7,950 nt of DNA from Bacteroidales bacterium (GCA_025455505.1 JALOMK010000095.1:1-7950), one strand, 5' to 3'; positions 1 through 7,714 are shown, counted from the stretch's first letter. Notes: generated from the sequence alone by a model not told the origin. Numbers and translations are program-made.

Positions 1-960
1 AACAAGCATTGCAAGCACAAAATACTTCATAACGAAAGCATATGTCTCCTTTGCATTGCTGTGTTTTGCCCTTTCAAAGAAAAAAGGTTCCGCCGCAAAC
101 CTGAACATTTGAATGAAGAGAGCCATCAGTACGGCAATTTTATAACCTGCGCCATAGATCCCTACCGATTTAAGACCTTCTTCCTCTCCGATCATCCTGC
201 GAAGGATAACCTTATCCAGGGTGTCATTCACAGCACCGCTAAGACCTGCAACAAGCAAAGGAAACGAGTAAGCTATCATTCTTTTCCAGATTGCCGTGTT
301 AAAACTAAACTTCGCTTTCAGTATTAAGGGTGTAAGAAGCAGCAGTGTAACTATGCTTCCTGCGAGGTTGGCAACAAAAACATATCCGATCCTGTATCCC
401 GGATCATAGATCCTGCTGAACCAGCCATTTCCCCTTTCAGCAATTCCGGGTGCGGCAAGCAGCAAAAAAAGAACAACAGCTATCGTTACAATAACGTTTA
501 CAACCTTAATCAAACTGAAAATCAACGGCCTGTTCTCTTTTCTAAGCCTTACAAAAGGTATTGCGCAAACGGCATCAATAGCCAGAATTGCGGCAAACAT
601 TTTTATATAATCATGATTTTCACTGTACTTAAGTATACCCGCAACGGGTTCAATGAATATGAACATTAAGGCAACAAAAAGCAGGCTTGAAATGACAAGG
701 CTTAAGAGTGTAGTGCTATAGACCTTTTCAAAATCCTCATCTTTCTGTGAAAACCTGAAAAAACCTGTCTCCATTCCGTATGTAAGTATTATCTGAAGCA
801 GCACCATCCAGGCATACAATTCAGTTATAATACCATATTCCCAGTCTTTGAATATCCTGGTATAGAAAAAGGTCATGATCCCATAATTCAGGAACCGTGG
901 AACAATGGTCCCGAAACCATAGATCATTGTTTGTTTAGCAAGACTTCTGACCTCTTTCAC
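1..960 (-). CDS. Polysaccharide/lipopolysaccharide flippase, Wzx/MATE-like (partial, 3' end off the left edge)
   Basis: Integral inner-membrane protein of the MOP superfamily (Polysacc_synt/MatE type), expected to flip lipid-linked oligosaccharides for surface glycan or O-antigen export. The frame is open without a stop from the GTG at 958-960 down to base 1, giving 320 residues where such proteins usually have about 480-500, so roughly the last third is missing. I chose GTG because the frame has an in-frame TAG a short way upstream and no ATG between. Hydrophobic segments lie near residues 12-33, 43-62, 82-104, 121-137, 147-170, 191-213, 226-245, 267-290 and 305-320. The stretch around residues 226-295, with SFPLLVAGL, a conserved acidic-basic loop near 246-262, then GIYGAGYKIA and FRFAAEPFFF, is typical of Bacteroidota flippases. 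It is transcribed divergently from the isomerase gene. The family call is firm; the transported glycan is unknown. Confidence 0.88.
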   Translation of the reverse strand, partial: MKEVRSLAKQTMIYGFGTIVPRFLNYGIMTFFYTRIFKDWEYGIITELYAWMVLLQIILTYGMETGFFRFSQKDEDFEKVYSTTLLSLVISSLLFVALMFIFIEPVAGILKYSENHDYIKMFAAILAIDAVCAIPFVRLRKENRPLIFSLIKVVNVIVTIAVVLFLLLAAPGIAERGNGWFSRIYDPGYRIGYVFVANLAGSIVTLLLLTPLILKAKFSFNTAIWKRMIAYSFPLLVAGLSGAVNDTLDKVILRRMIGEEEGLKSVGIYGAGYKIAVLMALFIQMFRFAAEPFFFERAKHSNAKETYAFVMKYFVLAMLV

Positions 961-976
961 ATTAAATATTTGACGA

Positions 977-984
977 CAAAGATA
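977..984 (-). promoter_or_regulatory. Candidate Bacteroidota -7 promoter element for the flippase gene
   Basis: On the minus strand this reads TATCTTTG, an exact match to the Bacteroidota -7 consensus TAnnTTTG. It lies 16 bases upstream of the GTG start, so the leader would be only about 10 bases long. I see no good -33 TTTG at the usual 19-21 base spacing, which lowers confidence. Assignment is by motif and position only. Confidence 0.5.
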
Positions 985-1040
985 GTTTTGCTCCTATTCA
1001 TAACCAGTCCTTCCTGAAAATTATTCTTTTCAGGCAAAAA

Positions 1041-1071
1041 TTCGTCTATCAGCCAAAGTTAAATATCTTTG
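1041..1071 (+). promoter_or_regulatory. Candidate Bacteroidota promoter for the isomerase-pheS-regulator genes
   Basis: TATCTTTG at 1064-1071 matches the -7 consensus TAnnTTTG exactly, and TTCG at 1041-1044 is a three-of-four match to the -33 TTTG, with a 19-base spacer that fits the known range. Transcription would begin near 1078, giving a leader of about 40 bases before the ATG at 1119. It faces away from the flippase promoter in the same 158-base divergent region. Confidence 0.55.
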
Positions 1072-1118
1072 TTGTTCAATATTAAAACTTTATTAACCGA
1101 AACACTATCTACATCAAC

Positions 1119-1925
1119 ATGACGGCACGAAGGATATTTGCAGCTATTACAATTTCATTCCTCATCTCATGCAGCGCACCCGGGCACAACGAGAATACTA
1201 TAGTATCAATTAAAACAACTCTCGGCGATATAAAAGTCCGGCTTTATAATGAAACTCCGGGCCACCGTGACAATTTTGTAAAGCTTGTCAACAGCGGTTT
1301 CTATGATGGCATAGCATTTCACAGGGTGATCCGTGAATTCATGGCGCAGGCCGGTGATCCTCAGACAAACCCAGCCCTGTCTTCAATACCCGACTCTCTT
1401 AAAAGGTATACAATACCGGCTGAATTCAATCCTTCGTTTTTTCACAAGAAGGGTGCCCTTGCTGCTGCAAGGCAGGGAAACAATGTAAATCCCGAAATGA
1501 AATCATCAGGCACCCAGTTTTATATTGTACAGGGTAAGAAATGGACTGATGCCGAGCTCGCCCAGGCTGAACAGCTCATAAACAACAATATCAAGCAGGC
1601 AGTATTCACCAAATACGTATTCCAGATTGCCGACAGTGCTAAAAAAGCAGGCAATACACTTACTGACAGTGAGATACAGGAAAAAGCAACTATCAGGATG
1701 TTTGATTACCTGACAAAATCTCCCGCCTACAAGATTACAGAGGAACAGAAGAACATATACAGGACAATTGGCGGGACTCCGCTTCTTGATGGCACTTACA
1801 CAGTATTTGGCGAGGTAATCGAAGGGATCGATGTCGTGGACAGGATCGCCACAGTGCCCACCGGTCCTGGCGACAGGCCCGTCAGCGAAGTGAAGATAAT
1901 CAAGATGAAAGTTGAAGGAAGATAA
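1119..1925 (+). CDS. Cyclophilin-type peptidyl-prolyl cis-trans isomerase, lipoprotein
   Basis: Catalyses cis-trans isomerisation of Xaa-Pro bonds, probably in the periplasm or at a membrane face. The start MTARRIFAAITISFLISC is a lipoprotein signal with lipobox LISC, so Cys18 should be lipidated. The cyclophilin fold follows: FHRVIREFMAQAGDP at 67-81 carries the catalytic Arg (R69), with F74 and Q77 matching F60 and Q63 of human cyclophilin A. GTQFYIV at 131-137 and VFGEVIEG at 229-236 are the later core strands. The human Trp121 and His126 positions are Leu222 and Tyr227. A charged, probably helical insertion of about 80 residues (about 138-219) separates the QFYIV strand from the DG-VFGEV strand and accounts for the 268-residue length against about 165 for a minimal cyclophilin. 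No Shine-Dalgarno is visible. It ends 14 bases before pheS, so the two are probably co-transcribed. Confidence 0.93.
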   Translation: MTARRIFAAITISFLISCSAPGHNENTIVSIKTTLGDIKVRLYNETPGHRDNFVKLVNSGFYDGIAFHRVIREFMAQAGDPQTNPALSSIPDSLKRYTIPAEFNPSFFHKKGALAAARQGNNVNPEMKSSGTQFYIVQGKKWTDAELAQAEQLINNNIKQAVFTKYVFQIADSAKKAGNTLTDSEIQEKATIRMFDYLTKSPAYKITEEQKNIYRTIGGTPLLDGTYTVFGEVIEGIDVVDRIATVPTGPGDRPVSEVKIIKMKVEGR

Positions 1926-1939
1926 CGCCAGACACCAAA

Positions 1940-2980
1940 ATGCTAAACAGGATCTCAGACATAGAAAAAGAAATTGAGCTTGTCCTTGTCAGAAACACGG
2001 AAGATCTTGAAAACTTCCGTCTTAAATACCTCAGCAAGAAAGGAATAATATCCGATCTCTTCGAAGATTTCCGGAATGTTGCTCCCGCTGACAAGAAGGA
2101 AGTCGGTCAGCTTCTTAACGGCCTGAAACAGGCTGCTCTCGACAAGTACAACAGTCTCAGGTCGGAACTTGCTGATACTGACGACAGCCTGTCAGGAATT
2201 GATAACACCCGGCCGGGATATCCGTTTGCAACCGGGTCGCGTCATCCCATCTCTATTGTAAGGAATGAAATCATCGATATATTTTCAAGGATAGGATTCA
2301 CTGTTTCCGAGGGGCCGGAGATTGAAGATGACGATCATGTATTCACGAAACTGAATTTTGCTGCGGAGCATCCTGCGAGGGACATGCAGGATACCTTTTA
2401 TATATCTCGCATCTCAGCTGAGGATTCAAACCCCGGGGATATCCTCCTGCGAACTCACACATCCTCGGTACAGGTGCGCGTAATGCAAGGCCAGAAGCCA
2501 CCTATACGCACAATTTCTCCCGGCCGGGTTTTCAGGAATGAAGCAATATCGGCACGTGCACATTGCATCTTTCACCAGGTTGAGGGTTTGTATATCGACG
2601 AGAATGTATCATTTGCCGACCTGAGGCAAACCCTTTTGTTTTTTGCACGCGAGATGTTTGGCCAGGATGCACAGATTCGTTTAAGGCCATCTTACTTTCC
2701 TTTTACCGAACCCTCGGCTGAAATGGATGTAAGTTGCAGCATATGCGCCGGCAAGGGATGCAATGTCTGCAAGTATACAGGCTGGCTCGAAATCCTGGGC
2801 TGCGGGATGGTACACCCCAATGTACTGGAAGCCTGCGGCATCGACAGCAGGAAATACACTGGTTTTGCATTCGGCATGGGCATAGAGCGCCAGGCAATGC
2901 TTAAATACCATGTAAATGACCTGAGGCTGTATTTTGAGAACGACATACGTTTTCTCGAGCAGTTCCGCTCAGCTTTCTGA
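1940..2980 (+). CDS. pheS: Phenylalanine-tRNA ligase alpha subunit
   Basis: Catalytic alpha subunit of the alpha2-beta2 cytoplasmic enzyme that charges tRNA-Phe (EC 6.1.1.20). At 346 residues it is full length for bacterial PheS. Residues 1-85 form the charged, coiled-coil-like arm that contacts tRNA. The class II core follows: motif 1 around RHPISIVRNEI to EGPEIE (101-129), RTHTSSVQVR (171-180), motif 2 PGRVFRNE to FHQVEGL (194-217), the RPSYFPFTEPSAEMDV block (249-264), and motif 3 GFAFGMGIERQAM (308-320), which carries the phenylalanine-pocket Ala310. C266, C269, C274 and C277 form a CxxC-x4-CxxC cluster just before GWLEILGCGM. I recall this from Bacteroidota PheS; it may bind zinc, which is inference. 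No pheT follows, so the beta subunit must be encoded elsewhere, as is common in this phylum. It starts 14 bases after the isomerase gene. Confidence 0.98.
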   Translation: MLNRISDIEKEIELVLVRNTEDLENFRLKYLSKKGIISDLFEDFRNVAPADKKEVGQLLNGLKQAALDKYNSLRSELADTDDSLSGIDNTRPGYPFATGSRHPISIVRNEIIDIFSRIGFTVSEGPEIEDDDHVFTKLNFAAEHPARDMQDTFYISRISAEDSNPGDILLRTHTSSVQVRVMQGQKPPIRTISPGRVFRNEAISARAHCIFHQVEGLYIDENVSFADLRQTLLFFAREMFGQDAQIRLRPSYFPFTEPSAEMDVSCSICAGKGCNVCKYTGWLEILGCGMVHPNVLEACGIDSRKYTGFAFGMGIERQAMLKYHVNDLRLYFENDIRFLEQFRSAF

Positions 2981-3034
2981 GCCGGCGAACAAATACTGAC
3001 GACTATATGTTAATATTTGAAAATCAGCAATAAA

Positions 3035-3745
3035 ATGAAACAGCACGATATCCCGGTTCCCCTGTGCAACAAATGTGCTCTAGAATCCGGCTCGCTATTC
3101 AAACATCTCAGCCCCGACGAAATTATAACTATAAATTTCGAAAAGGATTTCAGGCAGTACAGGCGAGGCGACATTCTATACCAGGAAGGCAACCGAATTA
3201 GCGGTTTTTACTGTATCCACAGCGGCATTATCAAGGTTTACAAGACAGGGCTTGACGGCAAGGAGCAGATAATCAGGTTTGCCAAGGCCGGAGATTATAT
3301 TGCCTACAGGAGCGTTCTCAGCAATGAACCCGCATGTACATCTGCAAAAGTAATTGAGGATTGCCAGGTATGTTTCATTCCATCTGAAATACTCGTTTCC
3401 CTCATAAAGACAAATCCTGAATATGCGCTTGAGCTTCTCAAGCTTGCATGCCATGAACTTGGCGAGGCAAATTCATTCATTACAGACATTGCCCAGAAAA
3501 CGGTGAGGGAGAGGCTTGCCGAGGTACTCCTTTTCCTTGTTCATGATTTCGGAATCGATGAGCAGCAATACCTGAAGGTTTCCCTGACACGCGAAGAACT
3601 TGCAAACATAGTGGGAACAGCAACCGAGTCGGTGATAAGGCTTCTCTCGGAATTCAAGACTGACAAGCTTGTGGAGCTTAACGGAAGAAAGATCCGGATT
3701 CTGAATGAGCGCGGACTTGAGAAAATAAGCAATGTCTTCAGCTGA
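3035..3745 (+). CDS. Crp/Fnr family transcriptional regulator
   Basis: Cytoplasmic DNA-binding regulator with an N-terminal cyclic-nucleotide-binding-like beta roll (about 25-120), a dimerisation helix (about 125-160) and a C-terminal winged helix (about 155-225). The HTH includes VSLTREELANIVGTATESVIRLL (183-205; shown here only as a landmark). The N-terminus has CNKC (C11, C14) followed by SLFKHL. This resembles the Fnr cysteine motif, but the third Fnr cysteine position is Ser20. The loop GDYIAYRSVL (86-95) lacks the Glu and the Arg-Ser arrangement that bind cAMP in Crp, so cAMP sensing is unlikely. I take the ATG at 3035 (236 residues). An in-frame TTG at 3017 would add six residues, and neither has a Shine-Dalgarno. 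It lies 54 bases after pheS on the same strand. Its TGA directly abuts the ruvB stop codon. The effector and targets are unknown. Confidence 0.9.
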   Translation: MKQHDIPVPLCNKCALESGSLFKHLSPDEIITINFEKDFRQYRRGDILYQEGNRISGFYCIHSGIIKVYKTGLDGKEQIIRFAKAGDYIAYRSVLSNEPACTSAKVIEDCQVCFIPSEILVSLIKTNPEYALELLKLACHELGEANSFITDIAQKTVRERLAEVLLFLVHDFGIDEQQYLKVSLTREELANIVGTATESVIRLLSEFKTDKLVELNGRKIRILNERGLEKISNVFS

Positions 3746-4771
3746 TCAGAAAAGCGTTCCGGGCATGAAGTTGCCGAATTGCTTACCAAGGTGCCTGTAG
3801 GCATGCTCAGTGGCTTCCCTGCCTCTCGGGGTACGTTTAAGGAATCCTTCCTTTATTAAAAATGGTTCGTAAACTTCTTCTATTGTACCGCTTTCTTCAC
3901 CCACGGCTGTTGAAATTGTATTAAGTCCGACAGGACCGCCGGCAAATTTGTCTATAATTACGCTGAGTATCCTGTTATCCATTTCATCGAGACCGTGCTG
4001 GTCGATATTCAGGGCTTTCAGACCGTACCTTGTAATATCAAGGTCAATTTCACCGCTTCCCCTTACCTGGGCAAAGTCTCTCACCCTCCTGAGCAGGGCG
4101 TTTGCTATCCTTGGCGTCCCCCTGCTGCGTTTTGCTATCTCAACAGCGGCTTCATCTTCTATCTTAACAGCAAGAATTCCGGCCGATCTTTTCACAATTC
4201 CGGTAAGAATATCGTGATCATAATACTCGAGGTGGAACTTGATCCCAAACCTGGCGCGCAGCGGGCTTGTCAGCAGTCCGGAGCGGGTTGTTGCCCCTAT
4301 CAGCGTGAAGCTGTTGAGAGTGAGTTGCACTGACCGGGCGCTGGGACCCTTGTCTATCATGATATCTATCTGGAAATCTTCCATTGCAGAGTAGAGATAC
4401 TCCTCAACAACAGGACTGAGCCTGTGTATCTCATCGATAAAAAGCACATCGCCCTCCTGCAGGTTTGTGAGTATCCCGGCAAGGTCGCCCGGCTTGTCAA
4501 GAACCGGTCCTGATGTAACTCTCAGGTTTACCTGCAGTTCGTTTGATATTATTGCCGCAAGTGTGGTTTTGCCCAGCCCCGGAGGTCCATGGAGAAGGAC
4601 ATGGTCAAGCGATTCGCCTCTTCTTTTGGCTGCTGTAACGAATACAGAAAGGTTGTCGATTACCTGTTTCTGACCCTTGAAATCTTCAAAAGAAAGGGGC
4701 CGGAGCTGTCTTTCAAACTCCCTGTCGGCGGTGTTTACAGTTTCCTTTCTTATGTTCAGGTTTTCATCCAT
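3746..4771 (-). CDS. ruvB: Holliday junction branch migration DNA helicase RuvB
   Basis: Hexameric AAA+ motor that, with RuvA, drives branch migration of Holliday junctions during recombination repair. All hallmarks are present in 341 residues: [18 protein letters not shown] at the N-terminus, Walker [10 protein letters not shown] (62-70), Walker [10 protein letters not shown] (110-118), sensor 1 GATTRSG (159-165), PLRARFG (170-176) with the arginine-finger region, sensor 2 [13 protein letters not shown] (217-229), and a C-terminal winged helix with [10 protein letters not shown] and [20 protein letters not shown] (278-321). It is the last gene of the nadA-repeat protein-ruvB cluster. Its ATG lies six bases after the upstream TAA, and an AGAG just before the ATG is the only SD-like sequence. 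ruvA and ruvC are not in the window. Its stop codon touches the stop codon of the opposing regulator gene, leaving no room for a separate terminator. Confidence 0.98.
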   Translation of the reverse strand: MDENLNIRKETVNTADREFERQLRPLSFEDFKGQKQVIDNLSVFVTAAKRRGESLDHVLLHGPPGLGKTTLAAIISNELQVNLRVTSGPVLDKPGDLAGILTNLQEGDVLFIDEIHRLSPVVEEYLYSAMEDFQIDIMIDKGPSARSVQLTLNSFTLIGATTRSGLLTSPLRARFGIKFHLEYYDHDILTGIVKRSAGILAVKIEDEAAVEIAKRSRGTPRIANALLRRVRDFAQVRGSGEIDLDITRYGLKALNIDQHGLDEMDNRILSVIIDKFAGGPVGLNTISTAVGEESGTIEEVYEPFLIKEGFLKRTPRGREATEHAYRHLGKQFGNFMPGTLF

Positions 4772-4777
4772 CTCTGT

Positions 4778-6331
4778 TTATCTGATAAGCTTCGTGTCGC
4801 TTTCCGGAAGGTTTATCTTAACCCCGTTAATACTTATTTCCTGGTCATTCCTGTAAACAATTATAAGCTCAGGCACTCCCTCCTCGTTGAACTTCTTCCA
4901 TGTTTTGACACGTATTCCGTTCTGGTAATTCCTTATTTCCCTTACCTTTCCGCTCTCATAGTAGATAACCTGTTCACCGTCGGGATTGCCCTGTATGAAA
5001 TTAAGCTTCGATTTAAGCTTCCCGTCGCTGTAGTATGATCTCCATATTCCGTCCTGCAAGCCGGCAATGTACTTGCCTTCTTCCGTAGTATCTCCCGATT
5101 TGTATTTCCATTCACCGTTCTTTTCGCCTGCGGCATACATGCCGGTGGCTATAATATCACCAATTGGTGAATATTCAGTGTACTGACCATCCCTCTCGCC
5201 CTGGAAATACTCCTCCTCCCTCAGCACCGAGCCGTCGGGATAATACCATTTCCACAGACCGTCGGGACGACCGTTATTGTAGTTTCCTGTTTGCTCCAGT
5301 TTCTGCGAGCTGTTGTAGAACTTCCAGTTTCCGGTTCTCCTGTTTTCAGTATACTGGCCCTCTGCAATAATTTTACCCTCGGAGTTAAAATCTTTCCATT
5401 TCCCGTTATACCTTCCGCTCTCATCAACTATTCCTTCCGACAATTTCTGGCCGTTATCATTGTAAATGAACGAATTTATTACCTTTCCATCCTTACCATA
5501 CTCCCTGTGTGTCCCCACAGGCACTCCATTTCTGACAGGTCCGCTGTAAACCAGTTTTCCATCCGGGTCATACTTATTTTCTATTTCGATATCAGGCTGG
5601 TCCTCAATATTTGATTTTACAACAGAACCGTTTTCATACAGCATTGTAAGCACAAGCCTGCCGCGGTTATCATACTCCTTGTAATAACCGTTAAGCAAGT
5701 CATCCTTATACGATTTCTCGCTTTTCACCCCGCCTCCGGGATAAAATTCCTTCCAGATGCCCTGCTTCATGCCCCGGGTATCGTTCCTGTTTACTGCCTC
5801 ACGGCTTACAAGGAAATCCTTATTGTATTCGTAAAGGCTCACAATGTTTCCGTTCTGATCGAATTCCTTCGACAGACCTTCCTTTTTTCCGCCATTGTAT
5901 GATACTGTCTGCATAATCTTCCCGTCGGGATAGTACAGGTATGCAACTCCTTCCTTCCTGTCGCCGGAAAACAGCTCTCTTGAATAAACATATACTCCTC
6001 TCAGGGGGTCTTTTTTATATTTAAGGTAATATCCGTTTTTCTTGCCGAGGACATAGCTGATTTTTTCTGTAGTGTCTCCCGCCTGGTCAAAGAACACCCA
6101 TATACTGTCGAGCAGGAAATTTCTTCTTTTTCCTTCCGATTTTTTTATCCCTGTAACGTAATAGCTTTTCCAGAAGCCGTCTGCCTTGCCGCTCCTGATA
6201 GTTCCCTCGCTTGATATTGCTCCGTTCGGATACCTTAAAATCTGATAACCATCGGGCAATGAATAGGTTTCCTGCCCGTATGAATATGACAGCAGGAATA
6301 ACAGGGAAAAGAGGAGAATCAGTCTTTTCAT
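4778..6331 (-). CDS. Exported YwqK/MORN-variant repeat protein
   Basis: Function unknown. In databases such proteins are often labelled MORN repeat variant (MORN_2) or 'toxin-antitoxin system YwqK family antitoxin', a name that says little about an exported protein. MKRLILLFSLLFLLSYSYG is a signal peptide, probably cleaved before Gln20, so the product should be periplasmic or outside. About 15 repeats of the form x-G-x-W/Y-K-x-Y/F-x-x-x-G-x-x-x-x-E-x-x-Y fill residues 27-485. The G-W/Y positions are near 52, 100, 128, 152, 191, 215, 273, 310, 334, 358, 382, 406, 428 and 452. From 310 on the period is almost exactly 24 residues, as expected for stacked beta-hairpins. There is no anchor, catalytic motif or sorting domain; the C-terminus ends KLIR. 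I chose ATG 6331 because it starts the signal peptide. An upstream in-frame TTG at 6361 would add ten residues overlapping nadA. One base separates it from the nadA stop, implying translational coupling. Confidence 0.88.
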   Translation of the reverse strand: MKRLILLFSLLFLLSYSYGQETYSLPDGYQILRYPNGAISSEGTIRSGKADGFWKSYYVTGIKKSEGKRRNFLLDSIWVFFDQAGDTTEKISYVLGKKNGYYLKYKKDPLRGVYVYSRELFSGDRKEGVAYLYYPDGKIMQTVSYNGGKKEGLSKEFDQNGNIVSLYEYNKDFLVSREAVNRNDTRGMKQGIWKEFYPGGGVKSEKSYKDDLLNGYYKEYDNRGRLVLTMLYENGSVVKSNIEDQPDIEIENKYDPDGKLVYSGPVRNGVPVGTHREYGKDGKVINSFIYNDNGQKLSEGIVDESGRYNGKWKDFNSEGKIIAEGQYTENRRTGNWKFYNSSQKLEQTGNYNNGRPDGLWKWYYPDGSVLREEEYFQGERDGQYTEYSPIGDIIATGMYAAGEKNGEWKYKSGDTTEEGKYIAGLQDGIWRSYYSDGKLKSKLNFIQGNPDGEQVIYYESGKVREIRNYQNGIRVKTWKKFNEEGVPELIIVYRNDQEISINGVKINLPESDTKLIR

Positions 6332-6332
6332 A

Positions 6333-7286
6333 TCACAGACCAAGTTTTTCGGATATCTCAAGCATTCTTTTAATAGGGAGGCGAGCCCTGTCCATCAGTT
6401 CATTATTTAGCACAATCTCCGGAGTTTCCGCATCGAGTGTCCTGTAAATCTTCTCGAGCGTTATAAGTTTCATGAAATTGCATTCGCTGCATCCGCATGT
6501 TGAGTCTCTGGGAGGCGCGGGAATGAACACCTTTGCGCTGTTCGCCTTCTGCATCTGGTGAATTATTCCTGGCTCAGTTCCTACAATGTACGAAGATCCC
6601 GGGTCAGTTTTAGTGAATTTAAGAAGGGCAGATGTTGATCCTACGAAATCCGCAACCATTCTGACCGGCAGTTCACATTCAGGGTGTACTATTATTTTTG
6701 CTTCAGGATTTTCTTTCTTTAGCTTAAGTATCGCTTCAAGCGAAAACTCCTCATGAACATGACAGGTTCCGTTCCATATTATCATGTCTCTGCCTGTTTT
6801 GCTCATTACATAGTTGCCCAGGTTCCTGTCAGGCGCAAAAATTATCTTTTCATCTGCCGGGAGTGAATTAATTATCTGTTCGGCATTCGATGAAGTGCAG
6901 ATAATATCAGAAAGTGCCTTTATCTCAGCTGTGGTGTTGACATATGAAACAACAGTTCTTCCGGGGTGCTCACTGATGAACTTTTCGAAGTCCTCTGTCC
7001 TGCACGAATCGGCAAGTGAACATCCTGCCATTATATCGGGAAGAAGAACTTTCTTTGAAGGAGCAAGGATCTTTGCTGTTTCGGCCATGAATTTTACTCC
7101 GGCAAAAAGTATAATGTCGGCATTATTTGTTTCAGCCCGCTGTGCAAGCGCAAGACTGTCACCAATGAAATCTGCAATATCCTGTATATCACCGGTCTGA
7201 TAATAGTGAGCAAGGATTATTGCATTCTTTTCCTTCTTCAGTCTTAGTATCTTTTCAACAGTATTTTCTGATCTGTCCTTACCCAT
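6333..7286 (-). CDS. nadA: Quinolinate synthase A
   Basis: Cytoplasmic [4Fe-4S] enzyme that condenses iminoaspartate with dihydroxyacetone phosphate to give quinolinate, the second step of de novo NAD synthesis (EC 2.5.1.72). The 317-residue length fits the short bacterial type. Visible landmarks are AIILAHYYQ (22-30), IGDSLALAQ (41-49), FAGVKFMAETAKIL (61-74), MAGCSLADSC (86-95), WNGTCHVHEEF (171-181), HPECELPV (201-208), VGTEPGII (235-242) and TCGCSECNFMKLITLEKIY (263-281). The cluster ligands by family alignment should be C89, C175 and C269. I took the ATG at 7286; an in-frame TTG at 7295 would add three residues. It leads the operon, with a good -7 element 18 bases upstream. nadB and nadC are not in the window, so the rest of the pathway is encoded elsewhere. 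Confidence 0.97.
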   Translation of the reverse strand: MGKDRSENTVEKILRLKKEKNAIILAHYYQTGDIQDIADFIGDSLALAQRAETNNADIILFAGVKFMAETAKILAPSKKVLLPDIMAGCSLADSCRTEDFEKFISEHPGRTVVSYVNTTAEIKALSDIICTSSNAEQIINSLPADEKIIFAPDRNLGNYVMSKTGRDMIIWNGTCHVHEEFSLEAILKLKKENPEAKIIVHPECELPVRMVADFVGSTSALLKFTKTDPGSSYIVGTEPGIIHQMQKANSAKVFIPAPPRDSTCGCSECNFMKLITLEKIYRTLDAETPEIVLNNELMDRARLPIKRMLEISEKLGL

Positions 7287-7303
7287 TTCATGCAATAAAT
7301 ATT

Positions 7304-7311
7304 CAAACTTA
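7304..7311 (-). promoter_or_regulatory. Candidate Bacteroidota -7 promoter element for the nadA operon
   Basis: The minus strand reads TAAGTTTG, an exact TAnnTTTG match, 18 bases upstream of the nadA ATG (7286). The predicted leader is about 10 bases. The expected -33 position (about 7331-7334) reads AGTG rather than TTTG, so this half is weak. It would drive nadA, the repeat-protein gene and ruvB together. Confidence 0.5.
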
Positions 7312-7414
7312 TAAACTTATCGGCGATTATCACTCACCTTTCCTTAATGATTGGTATGATTTACATTAATATTACCCGCTTCAATATGCATTCCTCACAA
7401 TTATATGTTCCTTT

Positions 7415-7448
7415 TTCCGGGTCGTTTACCAGTTTATGAGACCGGGAA
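7415..7448. repeat. Imperfect inverted repeat (hairpin)
   Basis: TTCCGGGTC at 7415-7423 pairs with GACCGGGAA at 7440-7448: four pairs, one central G-G mismatch, four pairs, with a 16-base loop. No T-tract follows on either strand, so it does not look like an intrinsic terminator. Its GC-rich arms stand out in an AT-rich setting. Role unknown. Confidence 0.45.
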
Positions 7449-7714
7449 CTGAAGCAATTCCGAAGGTTTTCAACAATCATTAAGTTACATTATATTAAAT
7501 TGAAATTGAATTTTAAATCTCTGATTGTGCTTATTATATCCTGTTAATTACGTTGAAATAATTTTCTGCATTTGATTGCATTTTTAACGAATTGATGTAA
7601 TTGAACAACATATTAACAGGTCAAAAAACATACCAATTTTGATAATCAGGTATTTATGCAAATAATTAACATTTGTTTATATATGCTGAAGGATGCAGTT
7701 TGTGAATTAAAAAA

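Noticed and set aside
61..327. Plus-strand frame of 88 codons
   Set aside because: It lies antisense to the flippase, whose frame is open across 960 bases with clear membrane segments and family motifs; the plus-strand translation resembles nothing.
4589..5038. Plus-strand frame of 149 codons across the ruvB/repeat-protein junction
   Set aside because: It is antisense to two well-supported genes, spans their boundary and shows no domain; it is a by-product of the repeat codons on the other strand.
4778..6331. Toxin-antitoxin system
   Set aside because: The repeat family often carries the 'YwqK antitoxin' label, but this copy has a signal peptide and both neighbours are housekeeping genes; no toxin candidate is present.
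6814..7200. Plus-strand frame of 128 codons inside nadA
   Set aside because: It is antisense to the conserved core of nadA, with a low-complexity Ser/Ala-rich translation.
7293..7295. TTG as nadA start
   Set aside because: The ATG three codons downstream is the better start and the extra residues are not conserved in the family as I know it.
7415..7448. Intrinsic terminator
   Set aside because: The hairpin has a central mismatch, a 16-base loop and no T-tract on either strand.
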